Source: Anaerolineae bacterium
GTDB lineage: Bacteria; Chloroflexota; Anaerolineae; Anaerolineales; Villigracilaceae
Assembly (NCBI GenBank): GCA_017303735.1
Contig: JAFLCF010000026.1
Span: 1 to 32,354 of the forward strand
Length of the DNA stretch: 32,354 bases
Reading direction: 5' to 3'
Below are positions 13,695 to 20,537 of this stretch, in pieces (position 1 is the stretch's first letter; each line of letters starts with the position of its first letter). Below the pieces are notes generated by a model. The model saw only the letters and a program-made list of their open reading frames with translations, was not told the DNA's origin and did not search any database. A program made the position numbers and the translations under genes.

Positions 13695-14282
13695 TTATGC
13701 TAATTTGTTCAAACGAAAGGCGGCGATTTCATTCCAAACCAGAATGGCAAATAGGAAGACGTAAAACGCGGCTCCTTTGATGAAGAAAGCCGGACCTGCC
13801 AGTGCGAGCGTGCCCCAAGTGTAAACAGCAAGATTCTTCCAGCGTTCATCGGCGCGGAAGGCAAAGCCGAGGACGATCATGGCAGGGAACAATGTAAGCC
13901 CGAGTAGGACGAAGGAGAGGTCGTGCAAACGTCCATGCCAGGTGGCGGGGGTGTCGCGGATGGTGGGGTCGGTTGTAAAAGCTAGGGTGGCGAGGAATAG
14001 ACCGGCAAACGCTAACAGTGTGGTGCCAAGTTTTGAAGCGCGAGTCAGCTTGAGGTCCAGAAAGAGGCGACGTGCGAAGAGGGTCATGATTAGTCCGGTG
14101 ATGATAAAGGTCGCGGTCATGATCCAGCCGTATGGACCGAGCGCCAGCCCGCTGGGCCAGTCGAAGGTGGGGTCGTTGATGGGGTGCCAGCCGAGGCTTA
14201 GAAGAAAGTCGTATTTGACGATGGTGAGGGTGGCGAGAACGAATGTGAATAGTGCAGGACCAAGCAGGATTATTTTTTTCAT
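13695..14282 (-). CDS. DUF998-like integral membrane protein
   Basis: A 195-residue protein with about six transmembrane segments. Features shared with the DUF998 family include an early loop with HPINDP followed by a helix starting LALGPYGWIM, the middle loop TTDPTIRDTPATWHGRLHDLSF before a helix, and a charged turn RADERWKN before the last two helices. The function of the family is unknown. I chose the ATG at 14282 (MKKIILLGPALF) because the in-frame upstream start would place the N-terminus inside the terminator-like hairpin at 14294-14319. It is the last of three membrane-protein genes on this strand, but the hairpin in front may reduce read-through. Confidence 0.78.
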   Translation of the reverse strand: MKKIILLGPALFTFVLATLTIVKYDFLLSLGWHPINDPTFDWPSGLALGPYGWIMTATFIITGLIMTLFARRLFLDLKLTRASKLGTTLLAFAGLFLATLAFTTDPTIRDTPATWHGRLHDLSFVLLGLTLFPAMIVLGFAFRADERWKNLAVYTWGTLALAGPAFFIKGAAFYVFLFAILVWNEIAAFRLNKLA

Positions 14283-14293
14283 AGCAATAAAAG

Positions 14294-14319
14294 AACAGCC
14301 CCGCATGTGCGAGGCTGTT
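14294..14319 (-). terminator. Intercistronic terminator-like hairpin
   Basis: On the minus strand AACAGCCTCGCA and TGCGGGGCTGTT pair with one mismatch around a 2-nt centre, followed by CTTTTATT. It sits between the four-helix membrane protein and the DUF998-like gene and may attenuate expression of the latter. Confidence 0.65.
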
Positions 14320-14327
14320 GAGTTTTA

Positions 14328-14726
14328 TTACCAGGTCCAGCCGCCGCGTAAGCGGGTGACACCGACGAAGACCAGCACTAATGCACCGACGATACAAAAG
14401 AGCGTGTTGCGGAAGCGGATATTGTCTGCAGATTTTTTCCACATGGCGGGCAGGTGGGCAACCACTGCGGCAATGAGCATGGTGGTGAGATGCTCGATGC
14501 GGTTCGGGGTGAAGGGTACACCAACGATACTCGTCCAGATGAGGAAGATCAAACCAACAGTGACTTGAAGGTCCATCAGTCCGCTAAACCCGGCGGCGAG
14601 ACCACGGTCCATGCCTTTGAAGGAACCGCCGCGCAACCAACCAATAGCGAATTTGACGATGGCAATGAGCGCCACGATCAGAATCAACCAACGGGTGTGA
14701 GAGTGAATAATACGAAGGATTTCCAT
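14328..14726 (-). CDS. Small four-helix membrane protein, cytochrome-b-like family
   Basis: The 132-residue protein has four predicted transmembrane helices. Its sequence IHSHTRWLILIVALIAIV, then DRGLAAGFSGLMDLQVTVGL, RIEHLTTMLIAAVVAHLPAMW and the C-terminal FRNTLFCIVGALVLVFVG resembles small bacterial membrane proteins often labelled cytochrome B, with His in the first helix and in the EHLTTM helix as possible heme ligands. Heme binding is unproven. GGAG lies about 9 nt before the ATG. It follows the SRD5A-like gene by 30 nt on the same strand, so it may supply electrons to that membrane enzyme, which is inference. Confidence 0.65.
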   Translation of the reverse strand: MEILRIIHSHTRWLILIVALIAIVKFAIGWLRGGSFKGMDRGLAAGFSGLMDLQVTVGLIFLIWTSIVGVPFTPNRIEHLTTMLIAAVVAHLPAMWKKSADNIRFRNTLFCIVGALVLVFVGVTRLRGGWTW

Positions 14727-14756
14727 TTTTTATTTCTCCAATTGTATAAATTTAGG

Positions 14757-15500
14757 CTATATCACAAAAGGCAGAATGCCTTTACGATCTTTAGGAAAAT
14801 CTTTGAATCTTTCGTGATACCACTTAAGCGCGCGCCAACTGCGGGTGGTGAGATACATCACAATGAAGAGCAGGATGAACCATGCCATGAGATGACGCGA
14901 GAGCAGTGCTATGCCCAGCCAGACGAGAATCTCGAATAAATAATGCGGACAAACCACATACTCGAACAGCCCGCCTTTAGGGATGAAGTAATCGAGCGAG
15001 TTCTTACGCAAATCTGCGAGAAGTTTGTGGTGGTAGAAATTCCCAGCGATGCCGACGATGTAAAGCAGAATACCAAGATAGGTCCAAAAATCTGGCGCTG
15101 GAAACGGATTGCGATTTAGCCAGCCGAGCATGCCCGCTGCAAGCGAATAAAACGAAGCGATCATCAGTGTGGTGAAGAGGTCGATCTTGCCAGCATATTT
15201 ATGCACAAAAAGAGCCTCGAGCACGCGTTTGATGAAGTGGAACGCCACTGCAAGATAGACCAGCCATTGCAGCAAAGTGGCAGTGGGAAGATACGACCAT
15301 GCCACGAATGTGATGGCAACGAAGGGCATGAAATAAAGAAAGACCATGCCTGCCCGTCCCGAAATGCCCGTGCCTTTGCGGAACTTGCTGTAATTCATCA
15401 TGGATGCGCCGAAGTATTCAGCGGGACCCACTCCCAATGCGAGCAATGCGAAGAAAATATAGAGGATTGTGTTGAAGGGTGTCCATTCAGGAAGGATCAT
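14757..15500 (-). CDS. Steroid 5-alpha-reductase/TECR-like membrane protein
   Basis: The 247-residue protein has six to seven transmembrane segments. Two signature blocks of the 3-oxo-5-alpha-steroid 4-dehydrogenase superfamily are clear: HFIKRVLEALFVHKYAG (88-104) and the C-terminal GNFYHHKLLADLRK (153-166) with YFIPKGGLFEYVVCPHYLFE (171-190). These form the NADPH and substrate site in SRD5A and trans-2-enoyl-CoA reductases, which reduce a conjugated C=C bond. In bacteria the substrate is unknown; steroids, polyprenols or enoyl lipids are candidates. TGGAG precedes the ATG by 9 nt and a TATAAT box lies about 20 nt further up. It heads a three-gene membrane cluster. Confidence 0.85.
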   Translation of the reverse strand: MILPEWTPFNTILYIFFALLALGVGPAEYFGASMMNYSKFRKGTGISGRAGMVFLYFMPFVAITFVAWSYLPTATLLQWLVYLAVAFHFIKRVLEALFVHKYAGKIDLFTTLMIASFYSLAAGMLGWLNRNPFPAPDFWTYLGILLYIVGIAGNFYHHKLLADLRKNSLDYFIPKGGLFEYVVCPHYLFEILVWLGIALLSRHLMAWFILLFIVMYLTTRSWRALKWYHERFKDFPKDRKGILPFVI

Positions 15501-15589
15501 AAAAGGCTCCAGTGCGCCGATTATACAATAGAGAAACTCTTTCCTTTATAATCGCCCATGTAAGAGACTTTTTCTTAACTTCTTTTTTG

Positions 15590-15676
15590 GACACGGACAA
15601 CACGGATTACACTGATTTTCACGGAAGATCCTTTAAGAATCCGTTCTTTGCCCGTATGTTCCGTGAAATCCGCGTA
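15590..15676. repeat. Nine-base-pair array with inverted arm upstream of the enoyl-CoA hydratase gene
   Basis: ACACGGACA, ACACGGATT, ACACTGATT and TTCACGGAA follow each other at 9-bp spacing (15591-15626). After about 30 nt the reverse complement appears (TTCCGTGAA, ATCCGCGTA at about 15659-15676). The rest of 15501-15737 has no gene that I can support; TATAAT at 15547-15552 is a possible plus-strand -10. Confidence 0.6.
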
Positions 15677-15737
15677 CAAAAGAGTGCTAATTTGGACTTA
15701 AGAAACACTCTCTAAGATAAGTCATCCCGGAGGAATC

Positions 15738-16511
15738 ATGACCCACACCACCATCCTGACTGAAACTCGTGGACGAGTTGGCATTGTGCAGCTCAATCGT
15801 CCGCAAGCGATGAATGCCTTCAACCTGACCATGCTTGGCGAAGTCTTCGACGCGCTGGAAGCTTTCGACAAAGATGAAGCCGTCGGCGCGATCATTGTGA
15901 CAGGAAATGAAAAAGCCTTTGCTGCCGGAGCCGATATTAAAGAAATGGCAGATCAAACCTATGTGCAAATGCTTGCCAATGAACACGTGAAAATTTGGGA
16001 CCGTATTCGTGGCATCCGCAAACCGGTTATTGCGGCGGTTTCGGGTTGGGCATTGGGCGGCGGCTGTGAATTCGTGCTCTCGTGCGATATGGTCATTGCC
16101 AGCGAGTCTGCCAAGTTCGGTCAGCCAGAGATCACCATCGGCATCATCCCTGGCGCGGGCGGCACGCAGAGATTAGCTCGCCTCGTGGGTAAACATCTCG
16201 CCATGGAAATGGTCATCAACAACCGCACACTCACGGCGCAAGAAGCCCAGCAATTTGGTCTGGCGAATCGCATCGTGCCCGTCGAAGGCTATCTCGATGC
16301 CGCCGTCGCCTTTGCAGAAGAGATCGCCTCACGCGCGCCCATCGCCGTCCGCATGGCAAAGGATGCCATCAACGCCGCCTTCGAAACCACGCTCACTGAA
16401 GGTCTCAACGTCGAGAAGCGCAACTTCTATCCGCTCTTTGCCACCGAAGATCAAACCGAAGGTATGCAAGCCTTCATTGAAAAACGTAAACCAAATTGGA
16501 AAGGAAAGTAG
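15738..16511 (+). CDS. Enoyl-CoA hydratase (crotonase family)
   Basis: A 257-residue crotonase of typical length. The CoA-binding loop AFAAGADIKEM (60-70), the oxyanion-hole segment SGWALGGGCEFVLSCD (102-117) and FGQPEITIGIIPGAGGTQR (127-145) are all present. Both catalytic glutamates of the hydratase are there (E111 and E131), so it should hydrate trans-2-enoyl-CoA to 3-hydroxyacyl-CoA in beta-oxidation or butanoate-type metabolism. GGAGG lies 4 nt before the ATG. No other beta-oxidation gene is nearby. The stop codon is the first triplet of the octanucleotide array that leads to the next gene. Confidence 0.93.
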   Translation: MTHTTILTETRGRVGIVQLNRPQAMNAFNLTMLGEVFDALEAFDKDEAVGAIIVTGNEKAFAAGADIKEMADQTYVQMLANEHVKIWDRIRGIRKPVIAAVSGWALGGGCEFVLSCDMVIASESAKFGQPEITIGIIPGAGGTQRLARLVGKHLAMEMVINNRTLTAQEAQQFGLANRIVPVEGYLDAAVAFAEEIASRAPIAVRMAKDAINAAFETTLTEGLNVEKRNFYPLFATEDQTEGMQAFIEKRKPNWKGK

Positions 16512-16593
16512 TTTAATAGTTACATAGTTTTGTAGTTTGATAGAACGGACTCGAACTACGCAACGACTGAACTATCCAACTATTTGACTAAAC
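16509..16593. repeat. Octanucleotide array in inverted halves, tiling the gap from stop codon to start codon
   Basis: From the stop codon TAG, units of 8 bp follow: TAGTTTAA, TAGTTACA, TAGTTTTG, TAGTTTGA, TAGAACGG. After a 5-bp centre (ACTCG) come AACTACGC, AACGACTG, AACTATCC, AACTATTT, GACTAAAC, also 8 bp each, and then CC and the ATG at 16596. Left units read TAGTT, right units AACTA, so the RNA can fold back. Confidence 0.8.
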
Positions 16594-16595
16594 CC

Positions 16596-17345
16596 ATGCC
16601 CGCCTCATCTCTTAAACTCAAATCTGCTCTCTCCGACCTGAGCCTAAGAAAACGCCTTGTCTTGGTCCACGCCTCACCCATCGTGGATTCAGATGCCTTG
16701 CTCACCTCTCTGCTTGAAACCACGGGCGGATTCTTCGCCCCAACCTTCACGCCCAAATCGCTCCTGCCCATCGACTTTCACCCCGTTCACTCTAAAGCAG
16801 ATGTGAAAACTCAAGCTGAGCCTTTCACACCATCCAAGCCAGCAGACGAAGCCTTCGGCTCATTCCCTGAACTTGTGCGGGGACATTCCAAAGCAAAGCG
16901 TTCCCTCCATCCGGTCCTTTCCTTTGCTGGCATCGGCGCGGACGACGTAATCAACGCCCAAACCATCCACGAACCGTATGCACCCATCTCTGCCATGGCA
17001 GAAGAAGACGGCGTCATCCTGCTCATCGGCATGGATCAACGTGTCAATTTCAGTATTCACTACGGCGAAAAACTTGCCGGGCGCATGCAATTCATCCGCT
17101 GGGCATTGACCGGGAATGGCATCGTCGAATGCCCGAACTTCCCCGGCGACTCAGAAGGCTTCAATGCCATCGCATCCGATATCAAATCCTTCACCCGCCA
17201 TGCAGAAGTGGACGGTATCAAGATTCAAGCCATCCCCGTCAACGATCTATTGCGAGCCGTAGTCAACCGAATCCATGAAGATGCCTACTCCCTGTTATGC
17301 GGACGTTCTGACTGTGAGCGCTGTGAAGCCGTACGTTGGGGGTAG
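16596..17345 (+). CDS. AAC(3)-type aminoglycoside N-acetyltransferase homologue
   Basis: The 249-residue protein follows the antibiotic N-acetyltransferase fold: LVLVHASPIVDSDALLTSL (21-39), TGGFFAPTF, TPSKPADEAFGSFPELVR (78-95), RSLHPVLSFAGIGADD (102-117) and DGVILLIGMDQRVNFSIHYGE (138-158). The family's RS.HP..S...G and N.S.H..E blocks (H105 and H155) are kept, although the usual NT.LH reads NFSIH. Family members transfer acetyl from acetyl-CoA to N3 of aminoglycosides, but many chromosomal relatives have unknown substrates. The C-terminus is Cys-rich (CGRSDCERC), which is unusual. There is no RBS; the ATG directly follows the octamer array. It may be co-transcribed with the hydratase. Confidence 0.82.
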   Translation: MPASSLKLKSALSDLSLRKRLVLVHASPIVDSDALLTSLLETTGGFFAPTFTPKSLLPIDFHPVHSKADVKTQAEPFTPSKPADEAFGSFPELVRGHSKAKRSLHPVLSFAGIGADDVINAQTIHEPYAPISAMAEEDGVILLIGMDQRVNFSIHYGEKLAGRMQFIRWALTGNGIVECPNFPGDSEGFNAIASDIKSFTRHAEVDGIKIQAIPVNDLLRAVVNRIHEDAYSLLCGRSDCERCEAVRWG

Positions 17346-17361
17346 GAAATTTATATTACTG

Positions 17362-17390
17362 AAGCCCTGTCCATGTGCAGGGCTTTTTTA
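17362..17390. terminator. Terminator between convergent genes
   Basis: AAGCCCTG-TCCATGTG-CAGGGCTT followed by TTTTATTT on the plus strand. It ends the acetyltransferase transcript and overlaps the stop of the minus-strand membrane protein. Confidence 0.85.
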
Positions 17391-19055
17391 TTTCCCTGTC
17401 AAAGGTTCAAAGCTGATAAAGGCAGAAGACGATTCTTCATCTCGATATAAAAACTGAAATTGCCACTGGTCGAGGTTTTCGAGTTTGATGCCGGGCATAT
17501 CCTGCAATCGCTCAAGGATCTGATCGGAGTCGTTTGCAAGATCATCGGGAAAGGTAATGTAACTCATCACAGCGATTGTCCGATAGCCTCGCTGGTACGC
17601 AAGCTCCAGAAGCCGCCCTTCCGTTTGCATTTGGGCGGCTTCTTTATCCAGAGTGAAGCCAAATCCATTCATGGCGGGGGCATCTAGCAAATAGGAAAGA
17701 ATCCCATCGTCATATTCAATGACTTTGAGGTCTGGAGCAAGAGCGTTCAACGCTTCATTCACGCTGTCTTTTTGAAGCCAAAACTTGTAATAGCCAAGGT
17801 TGTATTCACTCTGTATCTTGTGATGGACAAATGCATTTCCCAGCAATATGACCAGGGAGAAAGAGGCAACTGCGAGCAGGGTTCTTTGTCGCTGGGATGT
17901 TATCCCTTTGAGAAAACCGGCAATGACAACCGCCGCGATCAAGTTGAAGATCATGATGCTGATCGAGTAATACCAATGTCCCTGCCCCATCAAGTAGACG
18001 AGAACGAGGTTATACATGCCTTTAATCACGACGTACACAGCCAATGCAGAAATAATTGTGGAATGATCTTTGAGAAGAGACTTCCAATTTTGATTTTTAC
18101 CCCAGGTGAATATCCAAATCACAGCCGCCAGCGCCGGAATGACCGTTTGCAGAGAACGCATCGAAGCTTCGGGCCAGATCGGGTCGTACTGCACCAGTTG
18201 GATCGGGAAAAATGAGGTGAAGAAAAAGATCAGATTCACTGGCAGCCAATTCCCGTTTTTGATCAGTCCGCTGACGGGCATGGCGCTGCCGGTATATGAA
18301 TAGTTGAAGATCATATAAGCCAGCAATGCAACCAGCGGAATTCCTATGGCAATCGCCAGCCGTGCCAATGCCTGTTTTCTTGAGTTGGAAAAAAGAAAGA
18401 GCAGTGCCCAAAATGGGAGGAGTAAAAATACATCGTCGAGCCGTGAAAAAACGACCAAGGTGATTAACCCGGTGGCGATCAAGATCTGCCACAAGCTTTG
18501 CTCCAGTAATATGTTTCGATTGATAAGAAAATACAAGAGCAGACCAAACCAGAAAATGCTCAGCGGCGATTCCATGCCGTTGATATATGACCATGTGCTG
18601 TTGTAGTTTGGAATGATCGGCGAAAAGATCAGATAATAAAATCCCGGCACCGAAGCCAGCAGGGAAACGGAAGCATTTTCGGTGAGATGGTAGACCACCA
18701 AGCCGAAGAACATCATGCCCAGCGCTGTCAGGGCGAGGCTCAAACCAAAGGTTAGTAAAATTTGCCCGTCAAGGTTTGAGGCGAAGGCAGGCAGGGAGAA
18801 TAGTTTGGTGAGCAGAAATCCCCACAGCGGATGAAATCCATTCGTGGGGTAAATTCCATCTGAAGTGTAGAAAGCGCTTTGAATGGAATGTCGCGCAATG
18901 GAAAGATAATAGAAGGTGTCGGAGGTGAAGAATTGGATGGGAGCCAAAATGGACGCGGAACGGCTGCGGGCGCTAAGCCACAAGACGAGCGGGGCATAGA
19001 CCACGCCAAACAAAATCGAATAAGATAGCAAAACCTGTTTTAGAGATTTGTTCAT
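17388..19055 (-). CDS. Polytopic membrane protein, GT-C glycosyltransferase-like
   Basis: A 555-residue protein with about eleven transmembrane helices and a soluble C-terminal domain (from about 425). The first extracytoplasmic loop has FTSDTFYYLSIARH and YPTNGFHPLWGFLL, a pattern recurrent in GT-C-fold sugar transferases that use polyprenyl-phosphate sugars, with an Asp (SD) as likely catalytic residue. No acceptor can be named. The ATG at 19055 has an AGGG 8 nt upstream; a TTG ten codons earlier is rejected. It starts 7 nt after the stop of the alpha/beta hydrolase on the same strand, so the two are probably one operon. Confidence 0.75.
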   Translation of the reverse strand: MNKSLKQVLLSYSILFGVVYAPLVLWLSARSRSASILAPIQFFTSDTFYYLSIARHSIQSAFYTSDGIYPTNGFHPLWGFLLTKLFSLPAFASNLDGQILLTFGLSLALTALGMMFFGLVVYHLTENASVSLLASVPGFYYLIFSPIIPNYNSTWSYINGMESPLSIFWFGLLLYFLINRNILLEQSLWQILIATGLITLVVFSRLDDVFLLLPFWALLFLFSNSRKQALARLAIAIGIPLVALLAYMIFNYSYTGSAMPVSGLIKNGNWLPVNLIFFFTSFFPIQLVQYDPIWPEASMRSLQTVIPALAAVIWIFTWGKNQNWKSLLKDHSTIISALAVYVVIKGMYNLVLVYLMGQGHWYYSISIMIFNLIAAVVIAGFLKGITSQRQRTLLAVASFSLVILLGNAFVHHKIQSEYNLGYYKFWLQKDSVNEALNALAPDLKVIEYDDGILSYLLDAPAMNGFGFTLDKEAAQMQTEGRLLELAYQRGYRTIAVMSYITFPDDLANDSDQILERLQDMPGIKLENLDQWQFQFLYRDEESSSAFISFEPLTGK

Positions 19056-19062
19056 GATTGCC

Positions 19063-19848
19063 CTATGGAAGCTTCTTCTCTTCAAGCCATTTCGTGATCC
19101 GCTCTGCGACAGCCTGCCAGCCTTTTTCGAGCATCATATCGTGCGCCATGTGCGGGAAGAACTCGGCGTTGGTGTTGTAGGCGCGTGCGGTCTTTTCCAC
19201 ATCGCCATTCGAGATGACCGTATCATCTCTTGCGCCAAGCACGAGCAAAGGTGTTTTGATCTTCTTTGTGCGGACGAGGTTCAAACCGAGCAAGTCCAGA
19301 TACATGCGAAAGGACTCGTCGTTCATGTTGGCATGATACTTGAGTAGTTGTTCACGCGGCATGTCTTCTGAGAAAAATGCCCAACGCGTGCTTTCAGGCG
19401 TTTCAACCACCGGTTGCAAACGAAAGCGAGTCAGGATCTTCAACAACGTCAGCGGACTATGTTTGAAGACCAGCCAGGTCCCATTCCAAACACCATACGG
19501 TGGCGCAGACGCAAGCAGGACTCCAGCCGGGATGGAGTTTCGTTCGAGAAATTTCTGGACGATGAATCCGCCCATGGAGTGCCCGATCAGCACCGGCGGA
19601 GTCGGAAGCGTTTTTGCGACTTCTTCCACATCCTGCACATAATCCATAATGCTGCTTCCGGTGATTCTTCCTTCGCTGCCGGCATGTCCGCGCAGGCTGA
19701 GGGCGGTGGCGTGATACCCGGCGTCTGCGAAGAAGGGCAGGAAGAACTCGTCCCAGCACCAGGCTCCATGCCACATGCCATGGACGAAGAGCAATGGCGT
19801 TTTGTATTTTTGATTTTTGGGTATACGGGTGATGATTTCAAGTTTCAT
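19063..19848 (-). CDS. Alpha/beta hydrolase
   Basis: A 261-residue canonical alpha/beta-hydrolase: oxyanion-hole motif FVHGMWHGAWCW (21-32), SLRGHAGSEG (51-60), nucleophile elbow GHSMGG (89-94, S91), the acid in LVLGARDDTVI and the final His in MAHDMMLEKGW. The H-G-x-W-H-G pattern is shared with lysophospholipase- and lactonase-like members, but the substrate is unknown. GGAG lies 6 nt before the ATG. It precedes the GT-C-like membrane gene by 7 nt and they are likely co-transcribed. A cytoplasmic location is expected since no signal peptide is present. Confidence 0.9.
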   Translation of the reverse strand: MKLEIITRIPKNQKYKTPLLFVHGMWHGAWCWDEFFLPFFADAGYHATALSLRGHAGSEGRITGSSIMDYVQDVEEVAKTLPTPPVLIGHSMGGFIVQKFLERNSIPAGVLLASAPPYGVWNGTWLVFKHSPLTLLKILTRFRLQPVVETPESTRWAFFSEDMPREQLLKYHANMNDESFRMYLDLLGLNLVRTKKIKTPLLVLGARDDTVISNGDVEKTARAYNTNAEFFPHMAHDMMLEKGWQAVAERITKWLEEKKLP

Positions 19849-19885
19849 GGCATGCTCCTTGGTTTCTCATGAGTTTACTTGAAAT

Positions 19886-20021
19886 CGAAACAAAAATCCC
19901 TTACACAAGGTAAGGGATTCTGTGAGCGCGGAGGTGCTCGAATACAATCCCTCGATGGGGAGCGAAACAAAAAATCCCCTACACAAGGCAGGGGATTTTT
20001 GTGAGCGCGGAGGTGCTCGAA
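19886..20021 (-). repeat. Tandem copies of the tRNA-Lys 3' end plus terminator (possible integration scar)
   Basis: Copy A (19886-19942) and copy B (19963-20021) share the order CGAAACAAAAA, a TCCC...ACACAAGG...GGGATT hairpin, and TGTGAGCGCGGAGGTGCTCGAA-type sequence. Copy B is the real 3' end of tRNA-Lys with its terminator; copy A repeats the last 20 nt of the tRNA and a terminator whose stem differs by compensatory changes (CCCTTAC/GTAAGGG against CCCCT/AGGGG). The remainder of a tRNA is absent from copy A. Confidence 0.75.
19969..20000 (-). terminator. Terminator of tRNA-Lys
   Basis: On the minus strand AAAAATCCCCT pairs with AGGGGATTTTT, followed by TGTTTC, directly after the tRNA 3' end. 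Confidence 0.85.
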
Positions 20022-20073
20022 ACCTCAACAAACGGCTTAAAAGGCCGCTGCTCTACCATTGAGCTACGCGCCC
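20002..20073 (-). tRNA. tRNA-Lys, anticodon UUU
   Basis: The minus strand folds as a complete 72-nt tRNA. The acceptor stem GGGCGCG pairs with CGCGCTC (one G-U), the D arm is GCTC-AATGGTA-GAGC, the anticodon arm GCGGC-CTTTTAA-GCCGT puts UUU at 34-36, the variable loop is TTGTT, and the T arm is GAGGT-TTCGAGC-ACCTC with discriminator A73. CCA is not encoded (the next bases are CAA), so it must be added enzymatically. UUU reads both lysine codons AAA and AAG. A terminator hairpin follows at once, and a second copy of the 3' end lies 60 nt downstream. Confidence 0.95.
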
Positions 20074-20170
20074 ATTCTTAAAGCGGATTGCATTCTATCA
20101 CGGCAAGAAACAGGCGTCAACGCGAGTAATTAATGAAGGTGACGTCTCGTCCAACCCTGCGGAGGCAACT

Positions 20171-20494
20171 ATGAGCTCAGTTAAATATGTAACCGAACAA
20201 GACTTTCAAGATGAAGTCATCAGCGCAGAATCCCCTGTTCTGGTGGATTTTACGGCAGACTGGTGTCAGCCGTGCAAAATGATCGCACCCATCGTCGAAC
20301 AACTCGCCGGGGAATGGGACGGCAAGGTTAAGGTCGTCAAACTGGATGCGGATCTTAATCCCAACATCATGATGCAATACGGTGTGATGGGCATTCCCAC
20401 CCTGATGCTTTTCAAGAGCGGTGAGATCAAGGAACGCATTACCGGGTATCTGCCCAAAGACAAGATCCAAGCCAAAGTCACCCCGCACGTGTAA
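20171..20494 (+). CDS. trxA: Thioredoxin with WCQPC active site
   Basis: The 107-residue protein is a full-length thioredoxin. The active site reads WCQPCK (31-36) instead of the usual WCGPCK, D27 is not replaced by anything odd in the VDFTADWC strand, and the cis-proline loop MGIPTLMLF (73-81) is intact. It should reduce disulfides in cytoplasmic proteins with electrons from thioredoxin reductase. The Gln in place of Gly between the cysteines can shift redox potential or partner choice (family knowledge). GGAGG lies 6 nt before the ATG, and a terminator follows immediately, so it is monocistronic. The gene symbol is by family only. Confidence 0.93.
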   Translation: MSSVKYVTEQDFQDEVISAESPVLVDFTADWCQPCKMIAPIVEQLAGEWDGKVKVVKLDADLNPNIMMQYGVMGIPTLMLFKSGEIKERITGYLPKDKIQAKVTPHV

Positions 20495-20498
20495 AGGT

Positions 20499-20530
20499 AT
20501 AATGGAGCCGTACGGCTCCATTATTTTTTT
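20499..20530 (+). terminator. Terminator after thioredoxin gene
   Basis: TAATGGAGCCG-TA-CGGCTCCATTA is a perfect stem followed by seven T. The next gene starts 8 nt after the T-run, so some read-through is possible. Confidence 0.9.
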
Positions 20531-20537
20531 AGGGTGC

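Noticed and set aside
13879..14568. Open frame of 229 codons on the plus strand
   Set aside because: It runs antisense across two membrane-protein genes and the terminator between them, and its translation is basic and low in recognisable motifs.
19886..19942. Second tRNA gene
   Set aside because: Only the last 20 nt of the tRNA (T-loop half and 3' acceptor strand) are present. The upstream bases do not form a T stem, anticodon arm or D arm.
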